The notes beneath the pieces were generated by a model that made no database searches, had not been told where the DNA came from, and saw only the letters and a program-made list of their open reading frames with translations. The position numbers were made by a program, and so were the translations under genes. Positions 17,004 through 29,224 of a DNA stretch of 64,000 bases are shown here, piece after piece (within the stretch, counting starts at the first letter, position 1; each line of letters opens with the position of its first letter). The stretch lies in contig CAWBKF010000014.1 of assembly GCA_963789275.1 (NCBI GenBank), forward strand, positions 1-64,000. Reading direction: 5' to 3'. Origin of the DNA: DAHUYF01 sp963789275 (GTDB taxonomy: Bacteria; Pseudomonadota; Alphaproteobacteria; ATCC43930; CGMCC-115725).

Positions 17004-18531
17004 TCAGCCGGCGACGATCATGGCGCGCTGCTCGGCCATGAAGCTCTCGAGCGCCGCCACCTGGTCGCGCGACAGGCGCAGGCCGAGCTTCGAGCGGCGC
17101 CAGACGATGTCGGCCGCCTCTTCCGCCCATTCCTGGCGCATCAGATAGAGCACTTCGGCCTCGCTCAGGCCGCCGCCGAAATCGCGGCCGAGCGCCGCCT
17201 TGCCCGTGGCCGTGCCGAGGATCGCGCGCGCCCTGGTGCCATAGGCGCGGGCGAGGCGGCGGCACTGCGTCGCTTCGAGCCAGCGATAGTCGCGCGCGAT
17301 CCCGCGCCACCAGCGTCTTGAAGCCCTGGACGGGGAAATCGCCGCCCGGCAGCGGCGCCTGGCCCGACCAGTCGCGCCGCGCGTTGGCGGAAGCGGGCAG
17401 ATAGGGCTCGAGCTTCTCGAGCGCATGCTGGGCGAGCCGGCGGTAGGTCGTGATCTTGCCGCCGAAGATCGAGAGCAGCGGCGCGCCGCGGGCATCGAGC
17501 TCGAGCACGTAATCGCGCGTCGCGGCCTGCGCCTCGGTCGCGCCGTCATCATAGAGCGGGCGGACGCCGGAATAGGTCCAGACCACGTCGGCCGGCGTGA
17601 TGGTGGCGGCGAAATATTCGCTGGCGGAGCGGCAGAGATACTCGATCTCGGCTTCCGTCGCCTTCACCTGGCCGGGATCGCCGACATAGTCGCTGTCCGT
17701 GGTGCCGATCAGGGTGAAGTCGCCCTCGAAGGGAATGACGAAGATGATGCGGTCGTCGGCATTCTGGAAGATGTAGCAGCGGTCATGCTCGTAGAGCCGG
17801 CGGACCACGATATGCGAGCCCTGGACCAGCCGGACATGCGCCGGCGCGTTCCGTCCCTGGGTCACCGACAGCACCTCGCCGACCCAGGGGCCGGCGGCGT
17901 TGACCAGGACCCGGGCGGCGACGGTCTCGGCCTTGCCGCCGCGCCGCCGGTCCTGCGCGGTCAGCCGCCAGACCGCGGCGTCGCGCTCGGCGGCGACGAT
18001 CTTGGTGCGGGTGCGGATGGTGGCGCCGCGCTCCATCGCATCGCGCGCATTGAGCGCGACCAGCCGGGCATCCTCCACCCAGCAATCGGAATATTCGAAG
18101 CCCAGCGTGTACTGGCCGGGCTTGAGCGGCTTGCCGGCGATGTCGGTGCTGAGATCGAGCGTGCGGGTCGCCGGCAGCAGCTTGCGCCCGCCGAGATGAT
18201 CGTAAAGGAAAAGCCCGAGGCGCAGCAGCCAGGCCGGACGCAGGCGCTTGTGATAGGGCAGCACGAAGCGCAGCGGCCAGATGATGTGCGGCGCCATGCG
18301 CCACAACACCTCGCGTTCCCTCAGCGCCTCGCGCACCAGGCGGAACTCGTAGTACTCGAGATAGCGCAACCCGCCATGGATCAGCTTGGTCGCCGCCGAG
18401 GAGGTGCCGCTGGCGAGATCCGACTGCTCGCACAGATAGACGGAGAGCCCGCGCCCGGCGGCGTCGCGCGCAATGCCGCAGCCATTGATCCCGCCGCCGA
18501 TGATCGCGAGGTCGTAGATCCCGTCCAACAC
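17004..18531 (-). CDS. glpD: glycerol-3-phosphate dehydrogenase (one-base frameshift)
   Basis: FAD-dependent aerobic glycerol-3-phosphate dehydrogenase of the inner membrane surface, feeding electrons to quinone and giving dihydroxyacetone phosphate. The FAD site is DLAIIGGGINGCGIARDAAG (7-26), followed by SSAATKLIHGGLRYLE. The N-terminal 410 residues read from ATG 18531. The last 100 (IARDYRWLEATQCRRLARAYGTRA to AEQRAMIVAG) are in the next frame and end at 17004. Removing one G of the run at 17301-17303 restores 508 residues, the family length. An indel at a homopolymer in an otherwise perfect gene suggests sequencing error. Transcription may be controlled from the AT-rich gap 18532-18712. 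Confidence 0.9.
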
Positions 18532-18556
18532 TGTCTCCTGAGGCGCCCCGGTAGGA

Positions 18557-18640
18557 TTTCGTTATTTGATTGAAAGAACCATAAATGAATGCAAATCCGA
18601 ATACAATCGCTGGGCATTGAACCCAAAAAGCGAAAGAAAG
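18557..18640 (-). promoter_or_regulatory. candidate GlpR operator region upstream of glpD
   Basis: The AT-rich 181-base gap between glpR and glpD holds TTTCGTT (18557-18563), GAAAGAA (18572-18578) and CGAAAGAAAG (18631-18640). TTCGTT/TTGAT pieces recur upstream of the divergent importer operon (19633-19672). TTTCG-type repeats are common binding sites of DeoR-family repressors. Inference only; no exact consensus was tested. Confidence 0.35.
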
Positions 18641-18712
18641 GGGCGGAAAGCCGCCGAGCCGGGTAGCGCTTCGACAGATCCGGGTCGGGTTGGGGGAGCC
18701 GCCGGCCCGGCG

Positions 18713-19501
18713 TCAGTCTTCGGGCGGCGCGTCGCCCGCGCTGGTCTCGATGACCTTCACCCCGTGGGCGAGGCATACCTGGCGCAAGGCGGGCGAGGTG
18801 AGGCGGTCGGTGACAAAGGCATGGATCTGCGACATATGGCCGATGCGGACCGGTGCCGCCCGCTCGAGCTTCATGCGATCGCAGACCAGGATGACGCGGC
18901 GGGCGTTGCTGATGATGGCGCGGGAGACATTGACCTCCAGCGCGTCGAAATCGAGCAGCGAGCCGTCGTCGTCGAGGGCCGAAGCGCCGATCACGGCGGT
19001 GTCGACCTTGAACTGGCGGATGAGGTCGACCGCCGCGCTGCCGACGACCGCGCCGTCGGAGCGCCGCACCGGACCGCCGGCGACGATCACCTCGATCGAC
19101 GGCAGGCGATAGAGCGTCATCGCCACGTTGAGGTTGTTGGTGATGACCAGCAGGTCCTGGTGCTTGGTGAGCGCCGCGGCGACTTCCTCGGTGGTGGTGC
19201 CGATGTTGATGAAGAGCGAGGATTCGTTGGCGATCAGCGCCGCCGCGGCAATGCCGATCGCCCGCTTCTCCGGCGCCGCGATGAAGCGCCGCGCCTCGTA
19301 GGAGAGATTCTCGACCGAGGACGAGATGATGGCGCCGCCATGGGTCCGCGTCAGCACCCGCCGGTCGCACAGCTCATTGAGATCGCGGCGGATGGTCTGC
19401 GGCGTGACGTCGTAGCGCGCCGCAAGCTCCTCGACGCTGACGCGGCCGACCGTGCGTGCCAGGACGATGATGTCGTTCTGGCGATCATTGAGGGGCTGCA
19501 T
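18713..19501 (-). CDS. glpR: DeoR-family regulator, probable glycerol regulon repressor
   Basis: A 262-residue DeoR/GlpR regulator. The N-terminal winged helix is residues 6-57 (NDIIVLARTVGRVSVEELAA with VTPQTIRRDLNEL). It is followed by RTHGGAII and the DeoR sensor domain with INIGTTTEEVAAAL, VAGGPVRRSDGAVVG and DTAVIGASALD. In GlpR the sensor domain binds glycerol 3-phosphate and releases DNA. Position between glpD/glpK and the divergent importer operon supports this role. ATG 19501 is the natural start. It is transcribed from the gap 19502-19936. Confidence 0.88.
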   Translation of the reverse strand: MQPLNDRQNDIIVLARTVGRVSVEELAARYDVTPQTIRRDLNELCDRRVLTRTHGGAIISSSVENLSYEARRFIAAPEKRAIGIAAAALIANESSLFINIGTTTEEVAAALTKHQDLLVITNNLNVAMTLYRLPSIEVIVAGGPVRRSDGAVVGSAAVDLIRQFKVDTAVIGASALDDDGSLLDFDALEVNVSRAIISNARRVILVCDRMKLERAAPVRIGHMSQIHAFVTDRLTSPALRQVCLAHGVKVIETSAGDAPPED

Positions 19502-19936
19502 GAGCGAGCATCCCGGGCGTGAGGGGCGCAGAGGCGGAATAATGGCGGCCTAACAGCGCGAAAGTCCAGGCTATTTCGCCGCGGCGGCGGGGCTGGCCGA
19601 TGCCGCTCAGGGTTGCACGATTTTTCTTTATATTTTCGTTTTGATCATTTACGCTCGCTATTGGTTTCGTATCGCAAAAAGGTAACTAAAGGAGCGAAAT
19701 GCTCCCGGGGGGAAGGGCGGGTGTCCGTGGACGGTCAAAGCTCGTCTGCGACGTGCTTGCGGAACGACGCAGCGCGCCGTGGCGGCGCGCCGTTTCGTCG
19801 CGCGCTCGGGCTCGCGCCGGGATCGGCACCGATGGAATTTGACGGCGGCGACGCCTTACGCTCGCCCGCCGCGCTGTCTTATCGTGCCAGCCGGCAGCTT
19901 TCCGCAACCCTGCACGACCCAGCGGCAAGAGGGCGC
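19502..19936. promoter_or_regulatory. 435-bp divergent control region of glpR and the glycerol importer
   Basis: No conserved gene is seen. The AT-rich part (19615-19690) contains TTTTCGTTTT (19633-19642) and GGTTTCGTAT (19663-19672), candidate GlpR sites resembling those before glpD. About 240 bases of GC-rich leader follow before the glpS start at 19937. Within it an ATG at 19699 has AAAGGAG upstream and opens a 47-codon frame (to 19842), which could be a leader peptide. No riboswitch fold was recognised. Confidence 0.4.
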
Positions 19937-21017
<1,081 letters not shown>

Positions 21018-21030
21018 CGGGAACGACATT

Positions 21031-22112
<1,082 letters not shown>

Positions 22113-22113
<1 letters not shown>

Positions 22114-22996
22114 TGGACAAGCCGCTCAACAACCGCGCCTGGCTGCTGGTCCTGCCGGTGCTGCTCTTCGTCCTGTTCTCGGCGCTGCTGCCGATGATGA
22201 CCGTGGTGAACTATTCGGTCCAGGACCAGATGGGCGAGAACCATTTCTTCTGGAACGGCGACAGCTGGTTTCGCGACCTGCTCAACCCGCATACCGAGAT
22301 CGGCGCCCGCTTCACCGACGCGCTGCTGCGCAACCTCGCCTTCTCGGTCACCGCCCTCGTGATCGAGGTGCCGCTGGGCATCGGGATCGCGCTGTGCCTG
22401 CCGCGCAAAGGCTGGACGGTCGGCGCGATGCTGGTGGTGATCGCGTTGCCGATGCTCATTCCCTGGAACGTCGTGGGGACCATCTGGCAGATCTTCGCGC
22501 GCCAGGATATCGGCCTGTTCGGCGCCGCGCTGACCGGGCTCGGCCTCCATTACAACGACACCCAGGACCCGGTCTCGGCCTGGTGCACGATCGTGATCAT
22601 CGACGTCTGGCATTGGACGCCGCTGGTCATCCTGCTGAGCTATGCCGGCTTGCGCGCCATTCCCGACGCCTTCTACCAGGCCGCGCGCATCGACGGCGCG
22701 AGCCGCTGGGCGGTGTTCGTCAACATCGAGCTGCCGAAGCTGCAGAAGGTGCTGGTGATCGCCGTCCTGCTGCGCTTCATGCAGACCTTCATGATCTATA
22801 CCGAGCCGTTCGTCGTCACCGGCGGCGGTCCCGGCAGCGCCACGACCTTCCTCTCCATCGATCTCGTGAAGATCGCGCTGGGACAGGTGGATCTCGGCAA
22901 CGCCGCGAGCATGTCGCTGGTCTACAACCTCATCACCATCACGCTCTGCTGGATCTTCTTCACCATCATGACGCAGCTCGACCGCCGGAGGGACGC

Positions 22997-23000
<4 letters not shown>
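22113..23000 (+). CDS. glpP: glycerol ABC transporter permease GlpP
   Basis: A 295-residue inner-membrane permease with six predicted transmembrane segments; the first is the hydrophobic stretch at residues 9-31. The MalF/UgpA-type EAA coupling loop AFYQAARIDGASRWAVFVNI is near residue 195. It forms the translocation pore with GlpQ. Its ATG overlaps the end of glpT (TGATG), and its stop overlaps the start of glpQ, so translation is coupled along the operon. Confidence 0.88.
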
Positions 23001-23806
<806 letters not shown>

Positions 23807-23818
23807 CGGGAGGTCGAC

Positions 23819-24094
23819 ATGCTCAACTGGATGGCCTGGACCTGGGAGACGGCGACCTTCTTCTGCTTCATCGCGCTGGCGCTGGTCGTGCTGACCCTGC
23901 TGGCGGTCTTTCGGCCGGAGCGGCCGCGCAAGGGGATTCTGAGGTTTCCCACAATGCGCGGCGATCGGTTCTTCGTCTCGATGCTCGGCGCGGCCTACAT
24001 CTTCATCGCCTGGATGTGGTTCGGCGGCGGCTCGCTCTGGTACCCGCTGGCCGGCGCGGCGATGTTCGGCGTCGCCATGTTCGTCTTTGCATAA
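23819..24094 (+). CDS. DUF2160-family small membrane protein of the glycerol importer operon
   Basis: A 91-residue protein with two or three hydrophobic helices: the FFCFIALALVVLTLLAVF stretch near 14-31, then FVSMLGAAYIFIAWMWFGGG and a final hydrophobic run. DUF2160 proteins are found in glycerol importer operons between the permease and binding-protein genes (glpU position in rhizobia). Their role is unproven; an accessory subunit of the transporter is likely. ATG 23819 follows GGGAGGTCGAC. About 57 bases separate it from glpV. Confidence 0.8.
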   Translation: MLNWMAWTWETATFFCFIALALVVLTLLAVFRPERPRKGILRFPTMRGDRFFVSMLGAAYIFIAWMWFGGGSLWYPLAGAAMFGVAMFVFA

Positions 24095-24151
24095 GTCAAA
24101 AACTGCCTGCCGTGCATGGGGCGCGGGGGGTCTTAGGAGGAGGGAACCACA

Positions 24152-25934
24152 ATGGGCATGAAACGTCGTGATGTGTTGAAAGGCGCTGCGGCAACGGCGG
24201 CCGTCGTCGCCGGCGGCGCCGCGATCCTGACCCCGAAACCGAGCTATGCGCAGCAGGTCGATGCCGCCAAGAAATGGGTCGAGTTCGGAATTTCAGCCCT
24301 CGACGCTCAGCAAAGAGCAGCAGATGGCCGAGATGGAGTGGTTCATCAAGGCCTCGCAGCCCTTCAAGGGACTGAAGGTCAGCTGCGTCTCCGAAATCCT
24401 CAGCATCCACGAGTATGAGTTGAAGACGCTGACCAAGGCGTTCGCCGATATCACCGGCATCCAGGTCAATCACGAGATGATGGACGAGGGCTTGCTGGTC
24501 GACAAGATCGAGGTCGAGATCCAGTCCGGCAAGCCGATCTACGATTTCTGGATGAACGATTCCGATTTCATCGGCACGCATCCGCGCTACAACGACATCG
24601 TCGGCGGCTCCTTGACCGACTTCATGAAGAACGACGGCAAGGACATCACCAATCCGAACCTCGATCTCAAGGACTTCATCGGCCTGTCGTTTGCGACCTT
24701 CACCGACAACAAGCTCTATCAACTCCCCGATCAGCAATTCGCCAACCTCTATTGGTTCCGTTACGACTGGTTCCAGCGGCCGGAGATCAAGGCGGGCTTC
24801 AAGAAGCAGTTCGGCTATGAGCTCGGCGTCCCCGTGAACTGGTCGGCTTATGAGGACATCGCCGAGTTCTTCACCAACACCGTCAAGGAAGTCGACGGGC
24901 AGCGCGTCTACGGCCATATGGATTACGGCAAGAAGGATCCCTCGCTCGGCTGGCGCTTCACCGACGCCTGGCTGTCGATGGCCGGCAACGGCGACCGCGG
25001 CCTGCCGAACGGGCGGCCGGTGGACGAGTGGGGCATCCGCATGGAGGACGGCATCCCGCGGGGATCGTCGGTCTCCCGCGGCGGCGACGCCAATGGTCCC
25101 GCGGCGGTCTATGCGCTGACGAAATTCGTCGAATGGCTGAAGAAATACGCGCCGCCCGAAGCCGCCGGCATGGATTTCCTCGAGGCCGGCGCGGTGCCGG
25201 GCCAGGGCCATATCGCGCAGCAGATCTTCTGGTACAGCGCCTTCACCCATGCGCTGTCGCAGCCGGATCTGCCGGTCATGAACAAGGACGGCACGCCGAA
25301 ATGGCGCATGGCGCCGAGTCCGCACGGCGCCTATTGGAAAGAGGGCATGAAGCTCGGCTACCAGGACCAGGGCTGCTGGACCTTCCTCAAATACGCCCCC
25401 ATGGACCACATCAAGGCGGGCTGGCTCTATGCCCAGTTCTGCGTGTCGAAGACGGTGACGCTGAAGAAATCCGTCACCTCGCTGCATCTCATCCGCGAGA
25501 GCGACATCTGGGCACCCGCAATGACGGAGCTGGCGCCCAAGGTGGGCGGGCTGGTCGAGTTCTATCGCAGTCCCGCACGCAAGCTGTGGACACCGACCGG
25601 CGTCAACGTGCCCGAATACGGCAAGCTGGCGCAGGTGTGGTGGCAGAACGTGTCCAAGGCCATCTCCGGCGAGGCGACGCCGCAGCAGGCAATGGATGCG
25701 CTTGCCGCGGCCCAGGATTCGATCATGGCCCGCGTCGAGAAGTCCGGCGTCCAAGGCAAGCTCGGACCCAAGCTCAACGAGGAGAAGGATCCCGAATACT
25801 GGTACGCCAAGGCGGAAAAGGACGGCAACCTCGCGCCGCAAAGGAAGCTCGCGAATGAGAAGCCGCAAGGCGTCACCATCGACTATGACGAGCTGCTCAA
25901 GACGTGGAAGGCCGAGATGCCGCAAAAGCAGTAG
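24152..25934 (+). CDS. glpV: glycerol-binding protein GlpV (one-base frameshift)
   Basis: Periplasmic substrate-binding protein of the glycerol importer. The N-terminus KRRDVLKGAAATAAVVAGGAA is a Tat-type signal with twin Arg. The first 44 residues are read from ATG 24152 (to KKWVE). The rest (SEFQPSTLSKEQQMAEMEWF onward) is in the next frame to the stop at 25934. Removing one T of GAGTTCGG (24284-24285) yields 593 residues. The mature part matches the family-1 extracellular solute-binding fold, with YDFWMNDSDFIG and PVNWSAYEDIAEFF. A strong ribosome site (TTAGGAGGAGG) precedes the start. A terminator follows. Confidence 0.88.
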
Positions 25935-25952
25935 GTAGAGCTTTACGGCACC

Positions 25953-25984
25953 GGGGGACAGGGTCGGCGACGGCCCTGTCCCCC
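25953..25984 (+). terminator. rho-independent terminator of the glycerol importer operon
   Basis: Perfect 11-base arms GGGGGACAGGG (25953-25963) and CCCTGTCCCCC (25974-25984) with a ten-base loop, followed by GCTCTCTTGCTTTTT. This ends the glpSTPQ-DUF2160-V operon. Confidence 0.8.
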
Positions 25985-26044
25985 GCTCTCTTGCTTTTTG
26001 GGCGGCAGCCGATCGCCGTCCGCACTGCTCGCTCCCGGCGCGAC

Positions 26045-26725
26045 TCAGCCGCGCGCCGTCTTCTTGCGGGGCGCGGCCTCGTGGGCGGCGGCGATCTGGG
26101 CTCGGGCGGCGTCGGTCAGGTAGGCGCGATAGAGCGCGAAGAGCTGCTTGACGCCATCCTGCAGCTCGGCCTCGGTGATGCGGGCGAGGCCGTGGCGCTC
26201 CTGCAGATAGTCGAGCCAGTAGCGCGAGATGATCCAGGCATTGGCGGCGAGCTCGGAGATCTCCTGCGGGGTGGCGGCGAGCAGCTGGCGCGCCACCATC
26301 TCGGCCAGGATGCGCTCGGTGTGGCGATGCGCGCGCTCGGTGAGCTCGGCGATGCGCTGCGCCAACTCGCTTTCCGCCACGGGATCATAGCGGTGGCGAT
26401 AGAGGAAGCGGTACTCCCAGATGTCGCGGAAGCTCTGCCGTGCGTAATCGCCGAAATCGGCGAGTTGCGCGCCGGCGGAGGCGGGCTTGCGCGAGAGGTT
26501 GCGCTCGATGCGCTCCTCGAGCTCGGCGAAGAGCTCGGCGACGAGGTCGTGCTTGGTGCGGAAATGGTACCAGAGATTGCCTTCGCTGATACCGAGGCGG
26601 GCGGCGATCTGGGCGAGCGAGACATGCGCCTCGCCGCGCTCGTTGAAGAGGCCCAGCGCCGCTTTCAGGATCCTGTCCCGCGTCTTCACCGCCGTTGCGC
26701 GCTTCACCCAAATCCCGTTTGACAA
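26045..26725 (-). CDS. TetR/AcrR family transcriptional regulator
   Basis: A 226-residue TetR-type repressor. The DNA-binding domain is residues 13-65 (KTRDRILKAALGLFNERG, with SLAQIAARLGISEGNLWYHF). The ligand domain is all-helical and variable. TTG 26725 is the longest start; GTG 26707 or 26689 are alternatives, and the family usually begins just before KTRDRIL. It diverges from the monooxygenase operon and probably controls it and itself. A candidate operator overlaps its start region. The inducer is unknown. Confidence 0.85.
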   Translation of the reverse strand: MSNGIWVKRATAVKTRDRILKAALGLFNERGEAHVSLAQIAARLGISEGNLWYHFRTKHDLVAELFAELEERIERNLSRKPASAGAQLADFGDYARQSFRDIWEYRFLYRHRYDPVAESELAQRIAELTERAHRHTERILAEMVARQLLAATPQEISELAANAWIISRYWLDYLQERHGLARITEAELQDGVKQLFALYRAYLTDAARAQIAAAHEAAPRKKTARG

Positions 26726-26726
26726 T

Positions 26727-26743
26727 TAGGGCGAATAACCCTA
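26727..26743. promoter_or_regulatory. candidate operator, TAGGG-N7-CCCTA
   Basis: A five-base inverted repeat around a seven-base spacer between the TetR gene and the divergent monooxygenase operon, in the spot expected for TetR autoregulation. The real TetR start may lie downstream at GTG 26707. Inference. Confidence 0.35.
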
Positions 26744-26792
26744 AAGTAGCCGTAATCCCACCCTAGCCGATGCCTGCCGCGTTGCCTAGATT

Positions 26793-26870
26793 GATCGCCT
26801 AGGATTTGTCCGATCGGTGCGGATCAGCTGACGTTGCCGCGGACGAACTCCCGGCGGTAGCTTGCCTAAG
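26793..26870. repeat. dispersed intergenic repeat, copy B
   Basis: Shares TCCGATCGGTGCGG and GCCGCGGACGAACTCCC with the copy at about 56935-56997, and ends in a TTGCCTA motif like those at 31515 and 56930. It sits just before the ribosome site of the monooxygenase gene. Confidence 0.55.
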
Positions 26871-26879
26871 GGAGGGGGG

Positions 26880-28224
26880 ATGCAGGACCGTCGGGACAAG
26901 ATCGCTGTGATCGGTGCCGGACCGGTCGGGCTCGGCATCGCCAAGGCGCTCAGCGCGCACGGCATCGCCTACGACCAGTTCGAAGCCGATGACGATATCG
27001 GCGGCAATTGGTATCACGGCGTCTACGATACCGCGCATATCATCTCCTCGCGCCGGACGACGGAATTCACCGACTACCCCATGCCGGCGGAGTATCCGGA
27101 CTTTCCCAGCCGGCAGCAGATGCTCGATTATCTGCGCGACTATCGCGCGGCGTTTCGGCCTGCGCGACGCGATCGCGCTCAACACCAAGGTGGTATTGGT
27201 GCGGCCGCGTCCGGACGAGCTCTGGGATATCGGGCTGGCGAGCGGCGAGCAGCGCCTCTACAAGGGCGTGATGGTGTGCAACGGCCATCACTGGTCGAAG
27301 CGCTTTCCCGAGTATCCCGGGAGCTTCGCCGGCACCTATATCCATTCCAAGGACTACAAGAGCCCGGCGCAACTCGCCGGCAAGCGCGTCCTGGTGGTCG
27401 GCGGCGGCAATTCCGCCTGCGACGTCGCGAGCGAAGCGGCGCGGGTCGGCGCGCGCTGCGATCTCAGCCTGCGGCGCGGCTATTGGTTCCTGCCCAAGAC
27501 CATTCTCGGCAAGCCGCTGGTCGAGGCGCTGCCGCCGTGGATGCCGGTACCGCTGCAGCGGCTGCTGCTGCGCTTCGTGCTCAAGCTGGTCATCGGCGAC
27601 TACCGGCGCTATGGATTGCCGCTGCCCGACCACAAGATCTTCGAGCACCATCCGACGATAAACTCGGAGCTGCTGCATTACGTCCGGCATGGCCGCATCA
27701 CGCCGCGCGCCGATATCGCCCGCTTCGACGGCAGCCGCGTGGCGTTCGTCGACGGCAGCAGCGAAGAGTACGACACCGTGATCTGCGCCACGGGCTTTCA
27801 TCTCGACTTCCCCTTCCTGCCGCCGGGGCTGGTGCCGGTGACCGGCGGGCTCGCCCATGTCTATGGCGGGGCGCTGCTGCCGGGATATCGGCATCTCTAT
27901 ATCATCGGCACGATGCAGCCGCGCTACGGCTTCGGGCCGCTGCTGACCGAGGGGGCGGAGTTGCTGGCGATGATGGTGGGGCTGCAGGACAAGATGGAGC
28001 TGCCGCTCGGCCGCGTGCTGCAGGCGATGGGGCAGAAGCCGCCGGCCTCGCATCTGGTCAACCCGGGGGCGGCGCTCAGGCAGATGCGGCGGGCGCGCAA
28101 GCTGCTGCCGCGTCTGCTGCCGCGGGTGGAGCGCAGGCTCCGCCGCAAGATCCGCCGCGCGGCGCCGCCGCTCGCCGGCGAGGGGCCGCTCGCCTGGCCC
28201 AACGCCGATCTCAGGGTCTATTAG
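26880..28224 (+). CDS. FAD-dependent monooxygenase (FMO/Baeyer-Villiger type), frameshifted
   Basis: Flavin-containing monooxygenase of 447 residues after one base is removed. The FAD site VIGAGPVGLGIAKAL begins at about residue 10. The NADPH site VLVVGGGNSACDVASEAA lies near residue 170, and an ATGFHLDFPFL block near residue 300. The NWYHGVYD and SSRRTTEFTDYPMP region is typical of the MymA-like group. The frame changes near 27144 (extra C in TATCGCGCGG). ATG 26880 follows GGGAGGGGGG. The esterase and SDR genes follow at 5 and 2 bases, so one transcript oxidises a substrate, hydrolyses an ester and oxidises or reduces an alcohol. Confidence 0.85.
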
Positions 28225-28229
28225 CCGCC

Positions 28230-29222
28230 ATGAGCTGGCAGAACATCGTGCTGACGCTGATGCTGCGCTGGCGGGTGAAGCGCCGCTCCGACGCGCCGCC
28301 GCAGGTCGCCGAGGCGCGGCGGGTGGCGGCCAAGATGGCGACGAAGCCGCGCCTGCCGCCGGGCTGGCGCATCCGCGCGGCGACGGCGCCGTTTCCCGGC
28401 GAATGGATCGAGCGGGACATCGGCGCCGCGGCCAGGATGACGATGAAGCCGGGCCTGCGCGTTGCGGCTGCGGCGGCGCCGCTTTCCGGCAACGGGGGCG
28501 AGCGCGACGGCGGCGAGATGCCGAGCACCGCCCGCACGCTGCTCTACTTGCACGGCGGCGGCTATTACTTCTGCTCGCCCGAGACCCATCGCGTCATCAC
28601 CCTCGGTCTCGCCGCCGGCGCCGAAGCGCGCACCTTCGTGCCGGATTACCGGCTCGCGCCGGAGCATCGCTTTCCCGCCGCGGTCGAGGACGCGGTGCGG
28701 GCCTATCGCGGTCTCCTCGCGGCGGGGACGCCCGCCGGCCGCATCGTGGTGGGCGGCGACAGCGCCGGCGGCGGCCTCGCGCTTGCCTTGCTGCTGTCGC
28801 TGCGCGATGCCGGCGATCCCTTGCCGGCCGGCGCGGTGCTGTTCTCGCCCTGGACCGATCTCGCCGCCACCGGCAATTCGATCCTGCGCAACGACCACAG
28901 CGACGCGATGTTCCACGGCCGCCGCATCGCCGAGGGCGCTCGGATCTATCTCGGCGATACCCAACCGACGGACCCGCTGGCCTCGCCGCTCTATGCCGAT
29001 CTCGCGAAGCTGCCGCCGCTCTTCATCCAGGCGAGCGACAGCGAGGTGCTGCTCGATGATTCCACCCGCCTCGCCGACAAGGCGCGCAAGGCCTGTGTCG
29101 CCGTCGAGTTCCGCGCCTGGCACAAGCTGCCGCATGTCTGGCAATTCTTCGCGCGCTTCCTGCCCGAGGGCCGCGCCGCGCTGCAGGAGGCCGCGCAGTT
29201 CATCCGGCGGGTGGTGCCGTAG
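28230..29222 (+). CDS. alpha/beta hydrolase, HSL type (LipR-like)
   Basis: A 330-residue esterase with HGGGY at 108-112 (oxyanion hole), GDSAGG at 176-181 (Ser178) and YRLAPEHRFPAAVED. The late His lies in AWHKLPHVWQFF. Residues 36-65 and 70-95 look like a diverged internal duplication (MATKP...ERDIG and MTMKP...ERDGG) just before the catalytic domain; I do not recall this in relatives. It lies between the monooxygenase and the SDR genes, as LipR does in the mycobacterial mymA operon. Confidence 0.85.
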   Translation: MSWQNIVLTLMLRWRVKRRSDAPPQVAEARRVAAKMATKPRLPPGWRIRAATAPFPGEWIERDIGAAARMTMKPGLRVAAAAAPLSGNGGERDGGEMPSTARTLLYLHGGGYYFCSPETHRVITLGLAAGAEARTFVPDYRLAPEHRFPAAVEDAVRAYRGLLAAGTPAGRIVVGGDSAGGGLALALLLSLRDAGDPLPAGAVLFSPWTDLAATGNSILRNDHSDAMFHGRRIAEGARIYLGDTQPTDPLASPLYADLAKLPPLFIQASDSEVLLDDSTRLADKARKACVAVEFRAWHKLPHVWQFFARFLPEGRAALQEAAQFIRRVVP

Positions 29223-29224
29223 CC

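Noticed and set aside
19615..19936. Riboswitch in the glpS leader
   Set aside because: No known aptamer pattern could be recognised in the leader; only candidate repressor words and a short open frame are visible.
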